A stretch of 64,000 nucleotides of DNA from Olleya namhaensis (GTDB lineage: Bacteria > Bacteroidota > Bacteroidia > Flavobacteriales > Flavobacteriaceae). The translations under genes and the position numbers were made by a program. The stretch covers positions 248,001 to 312,000 of the forward strand of contig NZ_FORM01000001.1 in the NCBI RefSeq assembly GCF_900114005.1, given 5' to 3'. Each line of letters starts with the position of its first letter. Positions within the stretch are counted from its first letter, which is position 1. Positions 53,898 to 60,271 of this stretch are shown in pieces. The notes under the pieces were generated by a model, which searched no databases, had not been told where the DNA came from, and was given only the letters and a program-made list of their open reading frames with translations.

Positions 53898-54054
53898 TTT
53901 TTTTTATGCTTTTTTTTCAGTTTTACGGAAACCCGTAAAATTTAATTAGTAGACCATTGTAACTTAGTCCAAGCAAATAAATTTACGTAGTTATACGTAT
54001 TTTAAACACGTAATAATAATTGTAAGTTTGTGCAAGAGGACTTAAGTAAATCAG
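53898..54054 (+). repeat. 156-bp direct repeat, copy B
   Basis: Matches copy A (48187-48342) with about ten differences, same orientation, 5.7 kb away. It includes the inverted TTACGT (53983) and ACGTAA pair and the -7-like TAAGTTTG (54023-54030), so it may supply the promoter of the next gene. Confidence 0.9.
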
Positions 54055-54149
54055 GAATAATAATGCCACATATATCGTAATTCTAATGGGATATATGCTA
54101 TTTTAGTATTTATATAACTAGTTGTAAATAATTAATAAAAATCAAAATT

Positions 54150-54569
54150 TTGAAAAAACACACATTACTTATATTCTTTTTATCCATCTCTATTTCTTTG
54201 TTTTCTCAAACTAAATGGAGTGAAACTTTTTCGACTTCATCTTATCAAAATAAAATTATTGAAGATAACAAAAGAGATGTTGAATATAATGTTTTTGGAG
54301 ATTTCGAGATAAATTATTACGTGTATGAATCAGAAAAAACTCACGGGTACGTAAATATAAATTCAGAATCTGATTCAAAAAGATACAAACTTGTTGAGGG
54401 TTCTTTTAATAAAGTTCTTGATAAAAATGGAAAGACATTATATTTAGATTTTATGGCTAAAGCTGATCATTTAAAGAGTAGCGTTAGTGTCAATATTTGG
54501 GGAGACTCGGTGAATTTATCTTATATATTGCCATCTGGTCAAATGATAATCGAAGTGTATAAAAAATAA
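54150..54569 (+). CDS. Secreted protein of unknown function, 139 residues
   Basis: It starts at a TTG codon (TTGAAAAAACACACATTAC); the signal peptide KKHTLLIFFLSISISLFSQ fits that start. The mature domain of about 118 residues is beta-rich (DFEINYYVYESEKTHGYVNINSES, SVSVNIWGDSVNLSYILPSG). No family recognised. It lies between repeat copy B and boundary element 7. Confidence 0.7.
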   Translation: MKKHTLLIFFLSISISLFSQTKWSETFSTSSYQNKIIEDNKRDVEYNVFGDFEINYYVYESEKTHGYVNINSESDSKRYKLVEGSFNKVLDKNGKTLYLDFMAKADHLKSSVSVNIWGDSVNLSYILPSGQMIIEVYKK

Positions 54570-54715
54570 TTGTTTACAACAACGTTTATATTTAATTGCT
54601 TTGGTTATCGCCTACTTGGAAATTCCTTCGGAATTTCCTCTGGTTCGTTCTATTTTGCTAACTTAGTTCTTATCAACACAACTAACCATACACGAACAAG
54701 TTGACAATAATTAAA
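54570..54715 (+). repeat. Boundary element 7 with central hairpin (after 139-residue gene)
   Basis: Left edge TTTACAACAACGTTTATAT and ATTGC; right edge CACGAACAAGTTGACAATAA. In the middle GGAAATTCC (54618-54626), TTC, GGAATTTCC (54630-54638) form a perfect 9-bp hairpin, like the variable loop of attC sites. Confidence 0.68.
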
Positions 54716-54723
54716 ATCAAAAA

Positions 54724-55401
54724 ATGATAATAGAAATCTTAAAATATTTATCCCCAGTTGCATTACTAGTTCTAATTTGGAGTATTATCCAATATTTCGA
54801 TAAAAAAAAGTCAGATAAATCGGAAATACGTAGAAAAGAGAAAATCGAATCTTGCAAAAACTTACAACAACGAATTGGTGTAATTAGATACTCACTCTTT
54901 GAGCCACATACTGAAATCTCTAAATCTGCTAAAATTCTAGCAAACAAACTCACATTTTATGAAAATGAAACTGAAAAAGACATCTTAAAAATAGATGAGT
55001 TAAATCTGAAAATAAATGAAAATTCTTTAAGTGCTTTAGATAAAAAAACAGCTAAAAAAGAACAAGATATTCTTATCGAATCTTGCAAAAACAGGGTGGA
55101 AGAATCTAGAAGATTTTTATTAAATGAATCTAGTTCTCTAAAAGAAAATTTATCAAAACTTCCTGAAACGATAAATACTAATCTAGAAGAACTGAACAGA
55201 ATTCCAATAATTGGAATGAATAAAATACAATCTCAAATCTTAACTCTAACATTAAATTTAAAAAAAATAAATAATGACATTTTAACAGAAGATGCTTATG
55301 CTAGTAATGGTGGATTAGAGGAGGAATTTACTAATGATATTTTAGGTTCAATTGACTTAATAAATGAAATCGAATTGAATATTTATACTGAACTAAAATA
55401 A
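54724..55401 (+). CDS. Membrane-anchored coiled-coil protein, 225 residues
   Basis: One N-terminal membrane helix (about 8-25, LSPVALLVLIWSIIQYF), then a long cytoplasmic helical region rich in Lys, Glu, Asn and Leu (about 30-215) likely to form a coiled coil. No known family recognised. The layout resembles small anchored helper proteins in phage-defence or stress modules, but no motif proves this. It stands alone between elements 7 and 8. Confidence 0.68.
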   Translation: MIIEILKYLSPVALLVLIWSIIQYFDKKKSDKSEIRRKEKIESCKNLQQRIGVIRYSLFEPHTEISKSAKILANKLTFYENETEKDILKIDELNLKINENSLSALDKKTAKKEQDILIESCKNRVEESRRFLLNESSSLKENLSKLPETINTNLEELNRIPIIGMNKIQSQILTLTLNLKKINNDILTEDAYASNGGLEEEFTNDILGSIDLINEIELNIYTELK

Positions 55402-55545
55402 CTATTTACAACACTGTCTAAGTTTAATTATAAATTTGTCTAAACTTTTGGGTGCACTTCACTTTCTATCTGTGATTTATTTGCCAACTTTAGTGCTTAA
55501 ACCACTCAATTAATCTGATACAACAACGTAACCAATTACAAATCA
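55402..55545 (+). repeat. Boundary element 8 (after coiled-coil gene)
   Basis: Left edge TTTACAACACTGTCTAAGT, inner TATCTGTGATTTATTTGCC as in elements 1 and 4, right edge AACAACGTAACCAATTACAA, a few bases before the GTG start at 55551. Confidence 0.62.
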
Positions 55546-55550
55546 TAACA

Positions 55551-56348
55551 GTGAAAATCAAGATTCCCCCATACCCGAACTACAAAATAACAAAGAAAGC
55601 TATTTCAGATATTGAAAAGCAATCAGTTAAAAAGGCAGATTCAAGTGGTCTTTCTAATCGGTTGGTTATGGTTGTTAAATTTAAAAATGGTGAAGAAAGA
55701 GTAATTCGTTCAAGACCAGTAAGGCATTTGAACAACCTCTATGTTTCAGCTTTCCCTAACCCAGTACATTTATTTCTTAGTGTCGCTATTGAACACTTCA
55801 ATCAATCTGAAGAAATAAAAAACACAAACTTCCCTAAGTGCGGAAAACAAATTGGGGAAGACATTTACATTTTAGACATAGAAGAAAATGGAACTCATGA
55901 ATGCTACAATCATTATATAAAATATCGTTCAAGTAGTATCGTAATGCTTGTTGCATCTATTGAAGCATTTTTAAACCATATTGTTCCAAACGACTATAAA
56001 TACAAGACACAAAGAACAAGAAACGGGATAACAAAAGATGTCGTGTTTTCGAAGAAGAAAATTGAAAGTGGAAACGTCCCTTTCAATGAAAAAATAGACA
56101 GTTTAATTCCACAAATGCTGAACAAAGAATCTTTTTGGAACAATTTAGAATCTGAAAAAATCACTATAAAAAAACTTTACACGAGCAGAAAAAATATAAT
56201 TCATCTAAAAACGAATGCAGAAGATGATTTAACAGCGTATTTTGATGCAATTGACAAAATGCTTGACTTAAATATTCATGACTGTATAATGGCAACAACT
56301 AATTTTATGAATAATGTAGAAAAGGATTTTATCGAATTTGAAAAATAA
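55551..56348 (+). CDS. HEPN-like protein of unknown function, 265 residues
   Basis: Starts at GTG 55551 (KIKIPPYPNYKITKKAISDIEK). The N-terminal 110 residues are alpha-beta and unassigned. The C-terminal half is helical, with RSSSIVMLVASIEAFLNHIVPNDY near 125-150 and the short motif RKNIIHLKT near 220. R-x4-H next to an IEAFxN-type helix is typical of HEPN nuclease domains, which act in toxin-antitoxin and phage-defence systems. No partner toxin or antitoxin gene lies beside it. The HEPN call is by eye. Confidence 0.55.
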   Translation: MKIKIPPYPNYKITKKAISDIEKQSVKKADSSGLSNRLVMVVKFKNGEERVIRSRPVRHLNNLYVSAFPNPVHLFLSVAIEHFNQSEEIKNTNFPKCGKQIGEDIYILDIEENGTHECYNHYIKYRSSSIVMLVASIEAFLNHIVPNDYKYKTQRTRNGITKDVVFSKKKIESGNVPFNEKIDSLIPQMLNKESFWNNLESEKITIKKLYTSRKNIIHLKTNAEDDLTAYFDAIDKMLDLNIHDCIMATTNFMNNVEKDFIEFEK

Positions 56349-56390
56349 ACTGGCTACAACACCCTATATAATTTAATACTAATTTTAACA
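56349..56390 (+). repeat. Boundary element 9, left part (end of array)
   Basis: GGCTACAACACCCTATATAA starts 5 bp past the stop codon. The element is cut short by the terminator of the convergent LysM gene, which marks the right end of the array. Confidence 0.6.
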
Positions 56391-56392
56391 AA

Positions 56393-56426
56393 AAAAAAAC
56401 GCCAACTTCACAGTTGGCGTTTTTTA
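56393..56426. terminator. Bidirectional terminator at the end of the array
   Basis: ACGCCAACT (56399-56407) and AGTTGGCGT (56412-56420), flanked by A-run and T-run. It also serves the convergent LysM gene. Confidence 0.92.
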
Positions 56427-56442
56427 TATATAAAAGTATACT

Positions 56443-56937
56443 TTAGTCTAAAGCAGGGATACGTAATACTTGTCCAACATAAATTTTGTCTGGATCTGTA
56501 AGCATTGGTTTATTAGCCTCAAAAATTTCAGTATATTTCATGGCATTACCATAATATTTTTTGGCAATTTTACCTAAAGTGTCTCCGCTTACTACTGCAT
56601 GAAACTGTGCTTCTGGCACAACTACTGCTGCTACTGCAACCGTCATTTTATCGTCTACTGTTGCAATACCGTCGCTGTTACCAACTAAAAGCACCATTTT
56701 TTCTTTTGTTGCTTGATCTGCTGCTTCACCAGAAATGGTTGCTGCATCATCATCTATAAAAATAGATAAGCCTTCTACGTGTAAGTCTAAGTCTCTTGCA
56801 GTCTCTTCTAGCTTACTGGCAGCTAATGCTTCCATTTTAACTTCAGCTGCAGCTGCTTCTGCTACTTCTTCTTTATCTGTTTTTCCTATTCCAAAAACTT
56901 TAGCTCCTGCGTTTTTAATAAATGAAAATAATCCCAT
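56443..56937 (-). CDS. BON-LysM protein, Kbp/YgaU-like
   Basis: It has 164 residues, the length of E. coli Kbp. It opens MGLFSFIKNAGAKVFGIGKT, has a BON domain (about 50-105, ATISGEAADQATKEKMVLLVGNSDGIATVDD) and a C-terminal LysM (about 112-162, HAVVSGDTLGKIAKKYYGNAMKYTEIFEANK ... YVGQVLRIP). The E. coli protein senses potassium in the cytoplasm. No signal peptide is present here either. Marks the return to the core genome after the array. Confidence 0.9.
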   Translation of the reverse strand: MGLFSFIKNAGAKVFGIGKTDKEEVAEAAAAEVKMEALAASKLEETARDLDLHVEGLSIFIDDDAATISGEAADQATKEKMVLLVGNSDGIATVDDKMTVAVAAVVVPEAQFHAVVSGDTLGKIAKKYYGNAMKYTEIFEANKPMLTDPDKIYVGQVLRIPALD

Positions 56938-57074
56938 AATTGTTTGTGTTAGTTTAATTGTTATTTAATAATTCTAAAGTTAAAACATTAGTTGCCCAAC
57001 TCCAACTTATGTTAACAAATCTTATGCCAAGCCTTTGTTAAATTAGGATTTATTACCCTAAAGTATACAAACAG

Positions 57075-57110
57075 AAAAACCGTTAAAAGCTCTCGCTTAA
57101 AACGGTTTTT
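57075..57110 (-). terminator. Terminator after the 313-residue lipoprotein gene
   Basis: AAAAACCGTT (57075-57084) pairs with AACGGTTTTT (57101-57110), with inner AGC/GCT. Symmetric tails allow either direction; it lies 22 bp past the minus-strand gene. Confidence 0.8.
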
Positions 57111-57131
57111 ACTAACTAACTAATTCACTCT

Positions 57132-58073
57132 TTATGCTCTTGTATTCTCTCTTTCGTTATCTTGTTTTTTGGTGTGTTGCACACGCTTTTTAAGTCCTGA
57201 AGTTTTAGATGTATTAACGTCTTTACCTTCTTTTAAAAACTCGATATAACCACGCCCAGTAAACTCGTAAGTCGTTCCAGAATTTGGGTGGAATAATTCA
57301 ATACGTTGGTCGTTAAGGATACTTAACTCAAATTGTTCGTTATCAAAATAATCGTAATCTAAAACCAATGTTTTTAAGTACATGTTACCACTAACGTTTC
57401 CTACGCCATATATTCCTGTATAATCCCAATATAAATTGTTAGGGTTTATTCCGTTTGGATCTTGACTGCTCTGGAAAGTGTTATCGTTTCCGCCTGATAA
57501 AAACTGTAAATAGTTTTCGTTATCAAATTCATTTAAAGCACCATAATTACTGGTATATGTTTTTTCCCAAGCATTATATTCTTGTAAAAAATATTGGATA
57601 TTGTCATAAAACACAAAGTCATAATCAAAATTACTACGTTGGTAACCATGTAAAAAATACGATGTATCTGTAAATGGGTTGTACAACTCTATAGTGTTAT
57701 TATTAACTTGGTACACATCAAAACTATCATAACCATCAATATCATGATCTATATCTAAGATGTTGTCATAAGCGTTATAATACCCTATCGGGATACCAAA
57801 ACCGTTACCTTGACTACCAATACCAACTAAATTATTATTAGCGTAAAGCGTCCCGTTTCTAAAAGACACGGTAAAGGCTATTTGTAAAAAAGGCGACTCG
57901 CCATAACCAATAGTCTCATCCACCGCAACGTACCACAACTCGTTAGCGTTAAGCATTTGATTAATACTGATAGGTAGTGGATCGTTATAATTATCTACCG
58001 CTACTTCTGTATAACAAGATGTAAATAATGTTGCTATTAAAGCAAAACCTGTAAGTAGTTTTATCGTTTTCAT
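57132..58073 (-). CDS. Lipoprotein of unknown function, 313 residues
   Basis: Lipobox at Cys20 (ALIATLFTSCYTE). The mature protein is Asn/Asp/Tyr-rich with two similar halves, each with phrases like NLYWDYTGIYGVGN and YFLHGYQRSN, suggesting a duplicated beta domain. I recall homologues in Flavobacteriaceae annotated 'nicotinic acid mononucleotide adenyltransferase' only because they adjoin nadD; no nucleotidyltransferase motif is present, so I reject that name. Here the array and the LysM gene lie between it and nadD. Confidence 0.72.
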   Translation of the reverse strand: MKTIKLLTGFALIATLFTSCYTEVAVDNYNDPLPISINQMLNANELWYVAVDETIGYGESPFLQIAFTVSFRNGTLYANNNLVGIGSQGNGFGIPIGYYNAYDNILDIDHDIDGYDSFDVYQVNNNTIELYNPFTDTSYFLHGYQRSNFDYDFVFYDNIQYFLQEYNAWEKTYTSNYGALNEFDNENYLQFLSGGNDNTFQSSQDPNGINPNNLYWDYTGIYGVGNVSGNMYLKTLVLDYDYFDNEQFELSILNDQRIELFHPNSGTTYEFTGRGYIEFLKEGKDVNTSKTSGLKKRVQHTKKQDNERENTRA

Positions 58074-58174
58074 AATCTGTCGTTTTAAGGATTGATACTA
58101 AGAGTGTTTCAAAAGCTGTGCCAAAAACAAAATAACATTGCTAAACCATTAACATAAAACATTAAAATTTTGCG

Positions 58175-58182
58175 TATTTTTG
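58175..58182 (+). promoter_or_regulatory. -7 promoter box of gpsA
   Basis: TATTTTTG matches TAnnTTTG, 21 bp before the gpsA ATG; no clear -33 box. Confidence 0.45.
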
Positions 58183-58203
58183 ATATAGAATAGAAAGTTA
58201 TTT

Positions 58204-59205
58204 ATGAGTCAACAATTAAAATACGCTGTTTTTGGATCCGGAAGTTGGGCTACTGCAATTGTAAAAATGCTGTGCGAAAACTTGGATGAAGTAGGATGGT
58301 ACATGCGTAGCGTTTACACCAAAGAGCATTTATTAAAAGAACAACATAACCCAAGTTACTTAAGCTCTGTCGAGTTTCATTTAGAGCAATTAAAACTAAG
58401 TAATGATATTAACGAAATGGCTGAATATGCCGATGTACTAATTTTTGTAGTACCATCTGCCTTTATACATTCTGAGTTACAAAAACTAACCGTAGATATT
58501 ACCAATAAAACCGTAGTGTCTGCTGTAAAAGGAATACTTCCAGAAACAGGTATGCTTCTTGGCGAGTATTTTCATGACAGTTACAAAATACCGTTTGAGA
58601 ACATTGCAGTTATTGCAGGGCCATGCCACGCAGAAGAGGTTGCTTTAGAGCGTTTATCCTATTTAACCATATCTTGTGCCGATCAGAAAAAAGCGCAAGC
58701 CATAGCGGATGTATTGTCAAGCGATTATATAAAAACCAAAACTAGTGACGATGTAATTGGTACAGAATACGCTGTAATGCTTAAAAACATTTACGCTATT
58801 GCTGCCGGAATTGCACACGGTTTGGGTTACGGAGATAACTTCCAGAGTGTATTAATGAGTAACGCCATCCGAGAAATGAAGCGTTTTATTAAAAAAATGC
58901 ACAAAATGAAACGTAACATCAATAACTCAGCCTACTTAGGCGATTTATTAGTTACCGGATACTCTACCTTTTCTAGAAACCGTTTATTTGGAAACATGAT
59001 TGGTAAAGGCTACACCGTAAAATCTGCACAAATGGAAATGAGTATGGTAGCAGAAGGGTATTACGCCACAAAAAGTGCCCATATATTAAACGAAAAAAAC
59101 AAAAAGAAAACACGCTTGCCAATTATAGAAGCGGTTTACGATGTGTTATACGAAGGTAAGGACGCCAAAAAGGTGTTTCAGAAACTAACCGATAAATTAG
59201 ATTAA
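58204..59205 (+). CDS. gpsA: NAD(P)H-dependent glycerol-3-phosphate dehydrogenase
   Basis: Reduces dihydroxyacetone phosphate to sn-glycerol-3-phosphate for phospholipid synthesis. It has 333 residues. Rossmann motif YAVFGSGSWATAIVKML, then VVSAVKGILPETGMLLGEYF, AVIAGPCHAEEVALERLS (GPxxA/E type), the catalytic Lys region EYAVMLKNIYAIAAGIAHGLGYGDN, and GDLLVTGYSTFSRNRLFG. All as expected for GpsA. Followed by its own terminator and the second REP-like element. Confidence 0.96.
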   Translation: MSQQLKYAVFGSGSWATAIVKMLCENLDEVGWYMRSVYTKEHLLKEQHNPSYLSSVEFHLEQLKLSNDINEMAEYADVLIFVVPSAFIHSELQKLTVDITNKTVVSAVKGILPETGMLLGEYFHDSYKIPFENIAVIAGPCHAEEVALERLSYLTISCADQKKAQAIADVLSSDYIKTKTSDDVIGTEYAVMLKNIYAIAAGIAHGLGYGDNFQSVLMSNAIREMKRFIKKMHKMKRNINNSAYLGDLLVTGYSTFSRNRLFGNMIGKGYTVKSAQMEMSMVAEGYYATKSAHILNEKNKKKTRLPIIEAVYDVLYEGKDAKKVFQKLTDKLD

Positions 59206-59245
59206 AAAAAGTCCCTTTGTATATAGTATATAAAGGGACTTTTTG
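59206..59245 (+). terminator. Intrinsic terminator after gpsA
   Basis: GTCCCTTT (59211-59218) and AAAGGGAC (59232-59239), with inner TATAT/ATATA pairing, then a T-run. Confidence 0.9.
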
Positions 59246-59290
59246 CTTTTTGCCTGTTATCTTTTTGCCTATTACTTTTTAAATCTATTT

Positions 59291-59375
59291 GGGCGTTACC
59301 CAAGGGTCGCGCTTTACGTTGCAATCTTTTTAATCGTGCCTCATAAAAAGGATTTACACTACAATCGCTAACGCA
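59291..59375 (+). repeat. REP-like dispersed repeat, copy 2
   Basis: Starts GGGCGTTACCCAAGGGTC and ends CAATCGCTAACGCA, as in copy 1 on the minus strand at 13106-13182. The core differs: AATCTTTTTA (59323-59332) is inverted by TAAAAAGGATT. Intergenic, between convergent genes. Confidence 0.82.
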
Positions 59376-59442
59376 GGCATCAGTAAAGGATTAGGCACAA
59401 ACAGTATGTGTTTTACACGCTGCAATCTGCCCTAAAAACAAA

Positions 59443-59838
59443 CTACTTAACCAAAACACCGCGCGCTTCCATTAACGGAACTGCCTGTAAAGCGTTTAAG
59501 TTAATCGTGTTTTTTCTAAAGGTATAGGTTTTATCAAACATGGCATTACCTTCAAAAAAAGTGACTTTAAATTGATTGTTTAAAGTAAATAAATCCTCTT
59601 GCATCAACTCTATTTTAGCATAACTCTTTTTAGGTAGTTTGTCTAGTTTTTTTCTAAAAATAGAAGTCATTTTATCATCAGAATATCCGCTAGTTACAAT
59701 TAAAACCATGTCTAAATCTACGTCTTTATCGTTAATGATATAAGCATTCCAATCTTGGGTCTTGTAAATGTCGTTATACTCATTTACTACTGCTATATAA
59801 ACGTTTTCTACTAAAGGTATTTGGATGTCTTTTTTCAT
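59443..59838 (-). CDS. Conserved-looking hypothetical protein, 131 residues
   Basis: I do not recognise this protein. It is soluble, without signal peptide, and has mixed alpha-beta character (IQIPLVENVYIAVVNEYNDIYKTQDWNAYIINDKDVDLDMVLIVTSGY). The segment SIFRKKLDKLPKKSYAKIELMQEDLFTLNNQFKVTFFEG is typical of small Flavobacteriaceae-specific proteins. It lies 60 bp downstream of the DUF6686-like gene on the same strand, so it is perhaps the last gene of the iron-related operon. Confidence 0.65.
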   Translation of the reverse strand: MKKDIQIPLVENVYIAVVNEYNDIYKTQDWNAYIINDKDVDLDMVLIVTSGYSDDKMTSIFRKKLDKLPKKSYAKIELMQEDLFTLNNQFKVTFFEGNAMFDKTYTFRKNTINLNALQAVPLMEARGVLVK

Positions 59839-59898
59839 TACTTAATTACGCTCTTAAATATTTTAAAACACAAATTTAATATTAAATTCTAAGCTATT

Positions 59899-60255
59899 CT
59901 AGTTTACAATACAAGTATAATCTATATCGTCAACATTTAAAAAGGTATTAAAAACGCTGTTGTTTTGAGTGCTAACCAATGCTTTAAGCTCTTTTATTTC
60001 TTGTCTATTAAACATCAACACTAAATTATCTTGTTTTGTTGGTAAGGGTATTTTACGCTTAACGTTAGCATTAGCATACTTTTGCTCCCAATATTCCGCT
60101 TCAATAAACAGCACGTAGTTTCTAAAAATAGTATACTCGGCTGGAGTAAACTCAAAATAGATGTTATTAAATTCTAAGTGAAACTGTACGCAGTTTTTAC
60201 AAAAATTTAATTCGCCTTGAGATGTCTTATTAATTGATTGTATACGCTTACACAT
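59899..60255 (-). CDS. DUF6686-like small protein with a CxxC site
   Basis: It has 118 residues. MCKRIQSINKTSQGELNFCKNCVQFHLEFNNIYFEFTPAEY holds a CKNC pair plus Cys2, hinting at metal binding. No signal peptide. I recall such proteins as DUF6686 in Bacteroidota iron-uptake operons; the label is tentative. It starts 16 bp after the PepSY reductase stop, so it is part of that operon. Confidence 0.65.
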   Translation of the reverse strand: MCKRIQSINKTSQGELNFCKNCVQFHLEFNNIYFEFTPAEYTIFRNYVLFIEAEYWEQKYANANVKRKIPLPTKQDNLVLMFNRQEIKELKALVSTQNNSVFNTFLNVDDIDYTCIVN

Positions 60256-60271
60256 CGTTTAAATTTTAAGA

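Larger units (their letters stand above)
53820..54149. other. 330-bp intergenic region: half boundary element plus repeat copy B
   Basis: It holds the left half of boundary element 6 (53820-53897), the 156-bp repeat copy B (53898-54054) and about 95 bp of plain AT-rich DNA before the TTG start at 54150. No ORF of note. Confidence 0.6.

Noticed and set aside
49491-56348. Multi-gene phage-defence operon (BREX, CBASS, Thoeris or similar)
   Set aside because: No helicase, nuclease, cyclase, TIR or Sir2 hallmark motifs; genes are separated by repeats and not operonic.
47107-56443. Canonical integron with integrase and attC sites
   Set aside because: No tyrosine integrase gene in the window, and element edges do not follow RYYYAAC/GTTRRRY closely. 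I report it only as an attC-like array.
57132-58073. Naming this gene nicotinic acid mononucleotide adenyltransferase
   Set aside because: It is a lipoprotein with no HxGH or ISSTxxR motif; true nadD is at 46529-47107.
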